A DNA stretch of 64,000 bases, from positions 22,282,796-22,346,795 of the forward strand of contig NC_135777.1 in the NCBI RefSeq assembly GCF_028453695.1, given 5' to 3'. The first letter of the stretch is position 1, and each line of letters begins with the position of its first letter. A program made the position numbers and the translations under genes. Below the pieces are notes generated by a model that saw nothing but the letters and a program-made list of their open reading frames with translations, searched no databases and was not told the DNA's origin. Shown here one piece after another: positions 36,061-47,590 of this stretch. This DNA is from Augochlora pura (taxonomy: Eukaryota; Arthropoda; Insecta; Hymenoptera; Halictidae).

Positions 36061-39000
36061 CAATCAGAAAACATCAAACGACATCCCAACCTTCCAAGCT
36101 AGACGTTCCGTAACGCAAAATCAGTAAACGCGACGACAGAGGAAGACGTCTAGCACCCCAGAAGCGACGAAACTCAATAACGCGGCCCCGTCGAAAATAT
36201 TCCCGCGACAAACAATCATCGACGGATTCTCTGACCGGGAAACTTCTGGCGAACAGGGAGGGAGGGGGGCCATCGTTCGGAGGCAGTTTCCAGCGCATTA
36301 GCTCCACTGTGTTGGCCCGATCGCGGCGCGGCGTTTTGTTCCTCTGGGGGGGCTCTCGCCTCGCCCCGACTCGCTCGTCTATTCGTTCCGCGTTCAACTC
36401 GGAATAGAAACGTCCAAGGGAGAAGAAGAAGAGAGCCGCGCAAACCGGTAGCTGAATACTTCGGGGAATCCGGCTCGGTTGATTCCCCTCCCCTCCTACC
36501 TGTTGTCACGCGATACCCAGGTTGCCCTTCGAAGCTTTTAAACCGCTTTTAAGTCGCTCGCGTTTCGCCTCGACGCTTGGTATCCTGGGGCGCGGGGAAT
36601 CGCGGTCGAAATGTAGGACATTCACGGGGATCGGTCGTTTTCTGTGAAGGGTATTTTCATGGTCGTTGACTGCGGATTTGGATTTACAGAGTTTGACGGG
36701 ATGCCAGACGTAAGCCTTTAAGGGCGAGAGGCGATTGTCTTCTGAGTAGACAGTCATATAGTCGGTTTTATTTTATTTTACTTTCTTATCGAGTTAGAGG
36801 GTGATTTTCAATTTTTTAAAGAGATTGATATTTCTTCCAGAGTGTGAATAAAGCTTTGAATTTTACCTGAGAAATTGTTATAACAAATTGGATCTTAGAT
36901 TTGTAATTACTGAGATATAAAATACATACAATTGTCAAGCTTTAGCAACTTAAAATGTTCAATTATTGAACTATATATAAAAACTATAATAATAATAATT
37001 ATTATTATTATTATTATACATATATTATTCAATCTCTAAACCTCCCTATGGTCAACCTAAATTTTCAATACATCGACCACAATGTCTCCACCACTGCGAT
37101 CAACTACAGGGATGAAACGTATCAACGCAGTTGTTCCACCCCGATCAACGAGACCAAAGGCAACGAATAACAGAAAATAGAATCAGACGAAGAAGAAGTC
37201 GCAGACGATCGTTTCGAGCGGACAGCTTTGCAGACCGCTTGTAAAGCGGCGACGAGTAGCAGCAGCAGCAGCGGCAGGAGCGTCGCCCGCGGAACAGGTC
37301 CTGTGAAAAGAAAGAGCTTTTCTGGAGCGGCCCGGTGAATAGCACTCGAGTTCTCGGTCGCCGCTTATCCCCGTGACGAGGGGTGCGGCGAAGAGAGAAG
37401 GGTGCCACCACGGCAGCAGCAGCAGGAGGAGGAGGACGAGGGAGGCGACACCCGAGGACGACAGAGAGGTGGATGAGGAGGAGGGGGAGGAGGTGGCATT
37501 CGTGGCAATTGCAGTGTGAAATGCCATGTGTTCGTCCGCACGGCACGACGTCGCTCGGTGTCGAGTGTTTTAAGCCTTTGAGTGGTAATACCGGGCACGT
37601 TTATAAATTGAGTCCTCGTCCTGGAGGATTAGACCCGGGCTCCGGCGATGGGAAATCTGTGTAGGGACGCCGATACGCTCGCATAATGCGCGTTCCACGG
37701 GCTCTTCGCCGTGGATTATTCCGCGTCATGAATCTCCGAGAGCGTTCTCGCACCGCGTTCTCTATGCTTCTCTCTCCGGCTATCTCTCAATCCCCCTCTC
37801 TCTTTCTCCCGTTCTCTTTCTCTAGGTCTCTCTGTCTTCGTTTGTTTTTCTTTCTGGTTTTGTTTGTTTTTCTCTCTGTTTTTGTCTATTTTTCTCTCTG
37901 TCTTTGTCCATTTCAGCCTCTGTCTTTGTCTCTGTTCGTTTTTCTGTCTTTGTCTCTGCCTCTGTTTTTGTCTCTGTTTTTCTCTGCCCGTCTTTGCATC
38001 TGTCTTTGCATCTGGCTTTGTCTCTGTCTTTGTCTCTGTCTTTGTCTCTGTCTTTGTCTCTGTCTTTGTCTCTGTTTTTCTCTCTGTCTTTCTCTCTGTC
38101 TTTGACTCTGTCTTTGTCTCCGTCTGCCCGTCTTTCTGTCCCTTTCTCTCTGTCTCTGTCTGTCTCTATTTCCGTCTCTGTCTATCTTCCCCCGTTTCCC
38201 TAATTTCCCCGCGGTTTCGTCGACTTTCCTCGCGCCGCCGAGATAACGACCGGGAATTATCGATTCAACATCCACGTAAACCCCGCAACCCCCTGCCTAC
38301 ACGATCGCGAGGAGTTTGTACGCGTGGGTGGCTAAGCTTATGTTTCAATTAGGGTGGCGGCATCGGTTCGCGCGTCGACACGGAATCTCGATATGTTTCT
38401 CGTCGCCGCGTGCCTGTTCCCCCGCCTCCCTGAAATTGGTGCCGGGGATTTGTGCCTTCTTCGGCGAAATATATATCTCCCCTTCCCTTCCCTCCCCTCG
38501 CTCCCTTTATTGGGATCCCTGTCTAATTACGCGGGTATCGGAATTTTAGTGCCGATTCCCGGAAACTATGTCTCGGTCGGCTGTTCTATGCGCCGCCCGC
38601 CCGCCCAGCCGAATTGATCGGCGAATATCGTAAGCCGCTTAGCAATCAGCTTCCGAGGATCCCGGGGAATCGCTCGAACGATCTATGATTAACCCCGGCG
38701 AACGCCGGCGATGCCTTCGTATATTCAACTCGAATTTGCGCCTACGTTTACGGCCGGGCGGCTATTATCCTTTCCTCGGCGGCGTTTCTTTGTAGGCAGA
38801 GGCGCGAGGTTTGGCGCTTGGTTTTATTTAGCGTTTGGCTTTAGAATTTTATTAGCTTTGTCTTAGAATTTTGTTTTAGAATTGTAATTTATTTGTTGTA
38901 ATTATAATTTTGTCATTTTTATTTGATTATTGTGTACTGGATGGGCGCAGAAGGATACTCGTTTTTATAATTATTTTATTATTATAGAGTGTAGGTATCA

Positions 39001-40303
39001 TTTATTCGTGATCAAAATTTGAACAATATATTAATTAAAGTTCTCTCGTGCTTGGTAAATTTTTGAACAGACTTTAAATCTAGAATTGTCGACTTTGAAA
39101 CGTATCAAATATATATTACCTTATAATAATGATAATAATAAAAATTGTCGGTGATACTACTAGTTTAAAAAAACTATATTGAACTTAAAATCAAAAATTG
39201 CAAATCTCCAATTGCAAAGGATTAATTATCAAAAACTAGATAATCAAATAACAATATTTAAACTAAATCCGAAAGTACTATCAAATACAACAGTTCCATG
39301 TTAAAACGATAAAAAGAAGACGAAGAAAGAGTTAAAAAATCACCAAAACCCAGCTCTCGTATTTCGCAAAGATTCCTCGGAAAAGATCGATTCCATTTCA
39401 ACGCGCGTAATTACCGAACGCGATCGTGGGGCGCGTGTAAACGGCAGAACCGATTCGGTCGAGTAAAAGTATCGCGGCACGGCGGCGCGTTCACGAACAA
39501 AGATCTCGCGGCAAGGCAGACATTGACAAACGATCCTCCCGCCGCGTTTCAATCCGCCGATAGAACGCGAATAGAATCGTACAAGTCGCGCGCGCCGACA
39601 GGTTTCCCTCGGCCGCGCGCGGCGGCGTTTGTTGCCGGTGGGTTTCCATCGAAAATGCCCGGACGCGGCCGAACAACGCGATCTCGCTCGCTCGCTCTCG
39701 CGCCAGTCCCCGTAAATATTCAACTATCCGGTGGAGTCGTGTTACGGTGAATAGATTCGTTGAATGGGTACATTATTGCTGAAACTCCTGGAATCCGGCG
39801 GACCCGGTAACCGGCGCCGATTCGCATACGGTGCTCCAAACGCTGTTTGCCAAACAGCGCCCTGTTTAATCTAATCTATGTTAGCCGGTTACAAACAATC
39901 CTAATTAAACCGGATCGCTATTATTTTTTTTTTTTACCGTTCTCGCTAATCGAATGAGAATGATTTTATCGGCTGGGGAACGCCACCTGTTCGACTACCG
40001 GATTTATAAACGATTTATACGCGATCGATTCCCGGCAGACTGAAACAGATCGGTGAATTAATAGTGGCAAGTTCGTAGTTACGTTTATTAAATTGTTAAA
40101 CGTACCGCGGTGGCGGTTGTGCCAGTTTCGAGTAGTTGAATTGTTCAGTGGATTACTATGCTTTTGGGGATTGAATGGAATAAATTATTGCTAGATTAGG
40201 GATGATAGAAGGTTATTAAGGTTACACGATATATGTTTGGAAAATTGCTGAATAAAGTAGGAATTGTTATAAATATCGCGCAGTTGCAAAAATGGTCTCT
40301 GGA
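36061..40303. other. Non-coding block with purine and CT repeats
   Basis: No supported gene. An AAT/ATT run at 36986-37018 is a perfect inverted repeat. A GGA/GCA-rich stretch lies at 37370-37500. A long CT-rich tract lies at about 37780-38170, with a 12-bp unit (GTCTTTGTCTCT) at 37980-38110. AT-rich islands lie at 36760-37060, 38820-39320 and 40140-40303. The long Ser/Leu/Phe frames over the CT tract are repeat artefacts. Confidence 0.55.
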
Positions 40304-40507
40304 TTAACCAGTTGACTGCTTTAAATGAATATATTTGTCCAGAAATATCGCCGTCTCTCTGTGACATGAAATATTGTCATTTTCTCGTGACCAACTTTTT
40401 GTATTTTATATTGATATATATAAACAAATATATAAATAACAACCATAAGTATCACGTATCAATCGTCATAAAACGTACTAGTACGTGTCCCGCATACAAC
40501 GTGTTAA
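40304..40507. mobile_element. TTAA-flanked MITE with internal palindrome
   Basis: It starts TTAACCAGTTGACTGC at 40304 and ends GCATACAACGTGTTAA at 40507. Inverted, the end matches the start at 12 of 16 positions. A perfect 14-bp palindrome, ACGTACTAGTACGT, lies near the right end (40473-40486). Length is 204 bp, AT-rich, with no ORF of note. It belongs with the ACGTT/GTTG terminus class. Confidence 0.6.
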
Positions 40508-41394
40508 CATTAAAAATCCCCCGTCCTTTTATAACAAATACTGCCAACTTCCATCGCAGATAATCCATGCGTTGTCCCAGCAGCGCAACAAATAAAAAAA
40601 GGAAGAAAAAACCATCGGGTTCAGTGCACCCTAAGAGCCCCACTACGCGCGCTATCTTGCGCGCAGCGTACGTGCCGGCAGCTGAGCCTAAGTGGAGCAG
40701 TATCTCGTTGCTCCAGAAAAAGCGCCCGGAATCGGTAACTTATAGCGGTATCAAGGTTTCTAAATGAAAGCCCGGAAGGTTCGTGGCATCCACCCCGGGG
40801 CTCGCTCTAAGCGCGTTCGACGCCGAAGAAGCTGGTCGTCTTCCCGCGTAACTTCAGAAAAAAAGGAGCGGCAGCAGCGTTCCGTCGAGCTGCTGCGGAA
40901 GCCACGTTTATTATTCGACCACCCGTACGAAGGGTGCGTCGCCATCGAAAAAATGCTCGCCGGCTGTTCTCTCTCTCCTCTCTCTTTTTCTCTCTCTTTT
41001 TCTCTCTCTTTTTCTCTCTTTTTCTCTCTTCCTCTCTCGCGCGTTTCGTTTCGCCGGAAAGTGGAAAAAACTCAGTTGGGGTAGAAACGACGAGGAGGAG
41101 GTGGAGGAAGATTGAAACTCGCAAGCGGCACGCGATGGGGCCGCCGACGACGACGACGAAGAAGGAGCGGAGCATCGACGCCGCGCGGATTTAACGTCGG
41201 GCTTCGTTGTTTCCACCGGAAAACGTAAAAGACGGTTAGGAGCGGCGAGAGTGCCACTTAGGCACCGGCTGGCAACCCTTGCCGTTTAAATATTCCACCG
41301 GCGCCCGCGCACTTTCCCGCACGCGAAATTTACCCGTGGCGGCCGCGTTCCCTCTTGCGGCGACCACCGGCGCCGGGCGACGACGGGGGACGGG

Positions 41395-41990
41395 GTGAGA
41401 GGCGGAGAGAAGAGGAGAGACGGGCAGAGAGATTCGAGAGACGAGGAGAGAAGCGGAGAGAAGCGAAAAGGATAGTTGCGAAGCGGTGAGAAGAGGAGAG
41501 ACGGGGAGAGAAGTGGAGAGAAGCGAAAAGGATAGTTGCGAAGCGGTGAGAAGCGGAGAATCGCGAAGTAACGCCGAGAGACGGAGAGAGAAGCGGAGCG
41601 GAGCGTTACGAAGCGTAGGAAAGCGGAGCGGAGCGTTACGAAGCGTAGAGAAGCGGAGCGGAATGTTGCGAAGCGTAGAGAAGCGGAGCGGAGCGTTGCG
41701 AAGCGTAGGAAAGCGTAGAGAAGCGTTGCAAAGTGTAGAGAAACGGATAGACGAGGAGTAACGCCAAAAGATGGGGAAAGCCAGAGAGAAGCGGAGAGCC
41801 GCGGAGTGACGCCGAGAGGCGAAGAGAAACAAGGAGAGAAGGTTGCGAAGAGAATCGTTGCGAAGCGATGAGAAGCGGACAGAGAAGCGTAGAGAAGCGT
41901 GGAAGAGCGTTGCGAAACACCGAGACGAAAAGAGAAGCGGCGAGAATCGTTGCGAAGCGGCGAGGATCGTTGCGAAGCAGAGAAGCATCG
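41395..41990. repeat. Purine-rich minisatellite, 60-bp then 30-bp units
   Basis: AAGCGAAAAGGATAGTTGCG occurs at 41461 and again at 41521, a 60-bp period. AAGCGGAGCG then occurs at 41591, 41621, 41651 and 41681, a 30-bp period, with GTTRCGAAGCGTAG in each unit. Degenerate copies continue to about 41990. Both periods are multiples of three. The minus strand therefore stays open for more than 240 codons in two frames, as a repeating Arg-Phe-Ser-Leu peptide. This is not a gene. Confidence 0.9.
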
Positions 41991-42624
41991 CACGCCCATC
42001 GCGGGGTGCAATTCTCCCCTTTCGCCCATTCATTCGTTCCCTCGGAACCCGAGGATCTCCGGGCCGGTTCTTCCCGCGGCCAATTCTGGTCGATAACCGA
42101 CGACATTAATAACTAACGACGATCCGTCTAGGCGGAACCCCGCTCCGCTCGGCTCTGATTGCCGATCGAATCCGGCCACGATGGAAACCGAATACGAGAA
42201 ATTAAGTTCGGGAGACCGAGCGTGTGCCGCACCGACTCTCTCTTTCTTCCTTTATTATTTACCACGGTCTCCCGATTCTCCGACGCTGGAATTATTTGTG
42301 TAGCGAACCTCGCGATCCACGGGATCCCGGTTCATCCAATTTGCAAGGGGCGAGGGGGAGACTTGATACTAAATTAAACAGCGAGGATGGAGAGAGTCCA
42401 CGTGTTTCTGAAACTGTTGTCGGAGCTTTCTTTTTGTTTAGGGTTGTTTTAATAACTGGTTTCACATTTTTTAAATTAATTTTTCTATCTAAAATTTTTT
42501 ATAATTTTTTATAATTATCGAAGTTATAGAGCTCTGATTTAAAAAATTATTAAGTACTAAAACTATTGGTACAAGTGACAAGAATCATATACATAAAAGT
42601 GCACTTTGTTAGATAAAATAGAAA

Positions 42625-42694
42625 TACTGTGAATAAAATACTGTGAATAAAATACTGTGAATAAAATACTGTGAATAAAATACTGAAATAAAAT
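42625..42694. repeat. 14-bp minisatellite
   Basis: TACTGTGAATAAAA starts at 42625, 42639, 42653 and 42667, with a variant fifth copy at 42681. Copies 1 to 4 are identical. Confidence 0.95.
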
Positions 42695-43048
42695 AGGGTT
42701 AATAAAGAGTCGAAAATGAAGGGTTAATACTCTCTCAATAAAGTAAGCTAAAAATTCCGGTTACATTTCTCCCAATTTGGTAACATATATTATCCTTCGA
42801 CCGCTTCACCCCCTTCCACCGAGTACATAGTACAGCAATTATACAGTACAGTAATTCCTACCCTTCGTTAGCGAACAGAAATCGCAAAGATCCAGCGTCA
42901 CGTTGTACACAAAGAGGGAGGGAGGGTTGCACGGAATCGAAGCTCGAGGACTCGATTGACTCCGGATTAAGCTCGATCGAGAAACAAACAGGCTCGTCGC
43001 GGCGTAACCTCGGCTCTCGAATTACAAATCCTCTTTTCTGCTTTACAG

Positions 43049-43206
43049 GTGTAATCCTCTGTCGGGAGGTTCTCCGGTGAAAGTGCAGTGCCGACCAGTT
43101 TTTCCTCCGAGGAGAGAGAGAGAGAGCGATAATACACAGAACCCCGCGTGTCTGCTGCACCGCAAGATGAACGAATGACCCGCGCGACAAAGGTGACAAG
43201 CGCGCG
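43049..43206 (+). other. 5' UTR part of the exon, with a minimal uORF
   Basis: The segment follows a good 3' splice site, CTTTTCTGCTTTACAG, ending at 43048. It contains a GA microsatellite (about 43111-43127) and a three-codon upstream ORF, ATG-Asn-Glu-stop, at 43167-43178. That uORF ends 28 bases before the main ATG in a different frame and could damp translation or permit reinitiation. An in-frame TGA at 43168-43170 closes the main frame upstream. The 5' UTR must start in an earlier exon. Confidence 0.5.
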
Positions 43207-43288
43207 ATGAGGCCGAAATCGTGTTCCCTGTTCCTGCTGTTCTGCGTGCTGCTGCCCGGCCTGGTGCGACCCTTCACATCCGGCGAAG
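43207..43288 (+). CDS. First coding exon: signal peptide of an unidentified secreted or membrane protein
   Basis: The frame opens with ATG at 43207, the first Met after an in-frame stop at 43168, with G at -3. It encodes 27 residues plus one base (phase 1) and stops at a consensus donor, GCGAAG|GTGAGT. The peptide has a short basic start (MRPKS), a hydrophobic core (CSLFLLFCVLLPGLV) and a polar tail (RPFTSGE), the three-part layout of a signal peptide. The mature protein would therefore be secreted or a type I or multipass receptor. Coding continues in a later exon that I could not identify in the next 20 kb. I do not recognise the gene. A signal peptide on its own exon behind a long 5' intron is common among insect neural receptors and adhesion proteins, but that is only context. 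Confidence 0.6.
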
Positions 43289-45458
43289 GTGAGTAATACA
43301 ATGGGGTGCGGAGAAAAAGTCACCCGGAGGGTGCGAAACTCGTGTGTCGAGAACGAATGGCAAGGGGGGAGGGGGCGAGCGGATCCCATGGATTCGTTAA
43401 GCTGCCTCGTTACCTTCGCGAGAATTTTTATTACTCAATCTTCAATCTTTGTTACTGTATTCTAATATATTTTTATGTTATTTACTTGTTACCTGTTATT
43501 TACTATAGTTACTTGGCTTCTTACAATTAAGTTACGAAATAAATCGAGTATTAATGCTTTGCTTTTTTTATTAATTGAGAGAGTATTTTTTGGAATAAAT
43601 GGTACTTTTATTGACTATATTTAGATCGCTGCAGATATTAAATTGAAAATTGAAATAATAGAATGATGAATACAAAATACAAGTCATAATAAATATAAAA
43701 TACGGACGATGAAAATACAGATATAAAATACAAGCGATAAAAATATAAATATTAAATACTACCGATAAATATACAAATAATGAAAATATAAATAATGAAA
43801 GATATAAATATCAAATACAAGCGATGAAAATACAAATAATAAGAAATATAAATATAAAATACCAGCGATAAAAATAGAAATATAAACTGTAAATAATAAG
43901 AGATATAAATATAAAATGCAAATGATAAAAATAGAGATATATCGATGCGTGACTAACGCGCTCCTCGACTAAGCCGAGCCATTCGAAAGTTGACACTCGT
44001 GACGGATGAACTGGCCGGAGCGACGCTCTCGGCGAGTTCTCGACGGTATAGTGGATGCCCTTGCATCGCAGATCGACAGATAAGATGGGAAAACGGGAAA
44101 CTCGTTCCCGAAGAGACCCGCGACAAATATTTTATAACCACGGATAGGGCAATTAGCTCGGAGCCGTAGATAACGAATTTATGGCGCGAGCACGCGTTCG
44201 GCCGCGTCGAGTTATGGACGGGATATGCAGTTTCTCCGCGCGCGCGCGCGCGAGCTTCTCCCGCGGTTTTCTAGAGTTACGACGCTTTCACCGTGACTCC
44301 AGTTTCGGACGTCCAATTGTCCCTTGTTTTCTGGAGATCCACCCTAAAGCACAGTGAATTTGATCGAGAATTTTAGTGATATTTTATTAGAAGTTATTAT
44401 TGCAGATACTGTAATGCAATTTTTACTGAAAATGCTTTGAAAATAGTGATTAAAAATAGAGTTAAAAATAGTGTAAAAAATAGTGATTTTTAAGTAGAGA
44501 CGATAAAATATTTTTCGCAATTCTTGAGTAATAATTTTTTATGAATTCTCATTGCCATTTTTGATTTAAGCGAAAATTGTTGAAATATAATTTTATATTT
44601 TTAGTTTTCTGATTTTCGTATTCCAAAGAGTACTCTCTAAATTCATAAAAAAACAAACTAAAAAAAAAAAAATAAAATAAAGGGCGACGATTAAGTAACA
44701 CAAATTCTTCTGAATTTTCTCATTGATTTTATAAATCAGAAAAATTTAAGTCTGACTATCCTCGGCCCGTTTTTGGTGCCTTTTCCAGCCGTCGCAAGGC
44801 CGCCGCAATAATTTCGTAGATTTATGAAACTTTCCCCGGAACTTTAGTTTTTCGAGTTACGAAAAAGTAGCTTGCTGTTTGTAACTGTCGTTTAACGCTG
44901 TGCTCGCGAGCACCATTCGAGACGTAGTTTCTCTCTCCACACGCCGTTCTTCCTCTTTTCAAGCACTTTTCTTCGCCGAAGTTCGGACAGGGTCGTAAAA
45001 CTTTCCCACGAAGTTCTCCTATTTTTTGAGCGAACCGAAACGCTCTAACGATCTATAGCTGTCACGTTAGAGCGATCTTAACGACATTTTACAGAATTTG
45101 TAAGATTCGTGGAGCAACATTTTCAATCAAATAATTTCCATTTACTTTGGCGAATAGACTATGGATTTTATAATTATAATATACCATCGACCAACGATTA
45201 TTTCAATCTTAAACAAAATTTTATATTTCTCTAAAAATCAAAATTCAGATCGCATTATTTAATACAATTTTGCAATGTTATTATAGTCTACAGAGATTTA
45301 TTATATAACTAATAGGTAAAATAACTAAATTATTATTAAATAATTAATTATATAACTAATAGGTAAAATAACCTTCTACATATTCAATAAATAACCACTT
45401 TTGCAACTCGTTAAAGTGATTTAAGTTAGTAAAGTAAGTTAAGGTGATTATACTGCAG

Positions 45459-45500
45459 TTAACACTGCGCATTGCAATTAACGCAGCGCATGGCAATTAA
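45459..45500. repeat. 19-bp repeat with TTAA at each boundary
   Basis: TTAA occurs at 45459, 45478 and 45497. The two 19-bp units between them (TTAACACTGCGCATTGCAA and TTAACGCAGCGCATGGCAA) are related. Termini of this kind resemble those of the TTAA elements, so this may be a nested or terminal-duplicated remnant. Confidence 0.6.
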
Positions 45501-46134
45501 CGCGTACAATTTTTATTTCGCGCAACGAATCGCCGGACCACAGGCCGCAATATGCAACTGTCATTAAACACAGCGTTAGCCTCGGTATGCTAATCCGTCG
45601 TCCCACGTTCCGTCCGCGAAGACAAAGGCGCGAAAGGGGGTCGCGGTCCGTTGGCGGTTTCATCGTCGGGTTGTCCGCGGCGCTTTCTCAGGACGCGCAA
45701 GGACTCGCCGCGCGGTGAGGTGACTCTCGAGGGGTGACTGGCAATCCGTAACTGTCATTTAAGACTGACCCGAGCGTCGAACCGCTGATCCGTAATGACC
45801 CGGCGCCTCGCGCAGCCAATCTCGCCTCGCTCGCCTCGCGAACAAGATACGTTCGGTCCCAGAGCAGGAAGTTCCGTCTTCCCATCATCCATCACCCATT
45901 AGCCCGGCGTTGCACATCACGACGAAGCGCTAACGAAGCTGCTGCTCTCGCCCCGCGAGCGGATCTCGCGAGCGGATCGTGCGACCGGTGAAATTTTCGA
46001 AAGTCCAAGTGCTGCGGAAAATTGCGACCAATGGACGGACAGACGAAGGCGGAGGCGGACTAACTATGTTAGGTGGAACCATGGGAATTAGGGCCTAGTA
46101 GAACCTCGCAGTAACCCTTTGCTTAACCCTTTGT

Positions 46135-46373
46135 TTAACCCTTTGCTATTTTTACTACAAAACCAGGATATTTCCCTCGACAGTATTTCGATTTTAAATT
46201 AATTTCGCGTTGAGTCTTTGACGTCGAGATTTTTTATTATCGAGAGTTTTATGGAGCATTTGCTATTTTTATGGTGTTTCAAATATAATAGAATTTGGTA
46301 GCGTAAATATTATCTAGCTTATTTCCATTATTTATTGACATTGCATAATCGTCATTCAAGTGCGAAGGGTTAA
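46135..46373. mobile_element. TTAA-flanked MITE with repeated left terminus
   Basis: The left end TTAACCCTTTGC is present as a run of three near-identical 12-bp units from 46112 (TAACCCTTTGC, TTAACCCTTTGT, TTAACCCTTTGC). The right end is AAGTGCGAAGGGTTAA, ending at 46373. The inverted ends match at 11 of the first 12 positions. The interior is AT-rich and non-coding. Taking the innermost left TTAA gives 239 bp, the typical size here. Confidence 0.7.
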
Positions 46374-47590
46374 ATGTCTTAAGAAATAGAATGTGTCAGA
46401 AGAGTTTAATTATTAATTTTTATGATGACTATACTATATATGGTGTCGCGAAAGGGGTGTTCTTTGGGTGATTTCAAGTAACTTTTTCCTTTGCGAAAAT
46501 CTTCTCCGAGGCGTCGTTAACGAGTTATTCACGAAAAACGCTGACCAATTAGAGGCGAGCTCCGCTGGCGCAAGACGACCGTGGCAATCAGTGGCATTGA
46601 GCTTGAATCGATAGACTAATGACTGGGTTAATTGATAATTTCATTGGGTCTTTTAAGACTTCTCTGTAAACTGTGCAGAAAATGTTCTTAGAGCAAGTAA
46701 ACCACCCTTTTATATTCTATTATTCTATCGTTTTGTTTTTAGGTTATGTCAACGTGAATTTCGATAATTGAGAATGAAGCAGCTAAAATAAAATATAAAT
46801 AAAATGGTTATCAGTAATATTAGGCAAATGGGGATGAAGCAAAGTAAAGTAAAATTTAAATCGAATAATTAATAATCATAGCATAATAATTCACATTTCC
46901 TATTTTTGGCGAATTTAAAAATTATTTGTGAAGTATACGATGTATTTAAAATAAATAATAAAAAGTAGTAATACACAGAGCAACGTTTGTAATATTAAAT
47001 AATCGATAAAAACAACTTGACAATTTATTCCCCAAACACCAATGCACTCAATTGCTACCCCATGGAAAAAAATTTATCAAAACTGCATCCTCGCAACATA
47101 AAAAAATACATAAATAATGACATAAAAATACATAAACAATAACATAAAAAATCACCCCACAAATACGGTATAAAAAACCCTCCGCCGTCCGTCGCCTGAA
47201 TTTATCGAAGCCAGTGCCGCGCGCAATAAAACTTTGAGGTTCGATTTTTGCCAGCTCCCCCTCGCTCGACCACCCTCCCCTCCCCACCCTCTCATCCCCT
47301 TCCTCGCGTTAATAATTACCACGGCTAATATTTTTCGCGGCGCGCCGGAACGGCGGGGCGAAATTATGACACGATATCGCGTCGCGATAAATCGCCGGTG
47401 TAATTACTCACACGCGTGTTGCACGCACGTACACAGGTTTCGCGGAGGCAGAACTTTGCGCGCTCACCTGTCCGCGCCGGGTGAAAACGGCCCCTCGCGC
47501 TCGATTTTCTTAGGCGCCTCTGACGCCCGGCGATGCTTCGTCTCGCGAGAAGATGCTGCGCCGACTGTCTATGTGAGAGACTGTATGCGA

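Larger units (their letters stand above)
40508..43048. other. Non-coding block with minisatellites upstream of the coding exon
   Basis: A CTCTTTTT-type tract lies at 40970-41036, the 30/60-bp minisatellite at 41395-41990 and the 14-bp repeat at 42625-42694. An AT-rich island lies at about 42400-42840. The last 20 bases are pyrimidine-rich and end in the splice acceptor at 43047-43048. No independent gene was recognised. Confidence 0.5.
43289..47581 (+). other. Probable intron downstream of the signal-peptide exon
   Basis: It begins with the donor GTGAGT. It holds a degenerate AT-rich repeat built on AAATACAAGCGATAAAAATA (about 43660-43940), alternating CG at 44238-44252, a direct repeat TTATATAACTAATAGGTAAA at 45301 and 45348, and a 19-bp TTAA-containing triple repeat at 45459-45500. 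One MITE lies at 46135-46373. No second coding exon was identified. Confidence 0.45.

Noticed and set aside
37686..38352. Long Ser/Leu/Phe/Val frames on the + strand
   Set aside because: They are readings of a CT-rich tract with a 12-bp GTCTTTGTCTCT unit. All frames are open and low-complexity.
40567..40767. 66-codon + frame and two small hairpins suggesting a coding or small RNA gene
   Set aside because: Hairpins (GCGCG...CGCGC and TGGAGCA...TGCTCCA) are short and do not match any RNA family I know. The frame lacks splice or promoter support.
41236..42033. 265- and 247-codon minus-strand frames
   Set aside because: Both are produced by 30/60-bp tandem repeats whose unit is divisible by three. 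Two overlapping frames are open at once.
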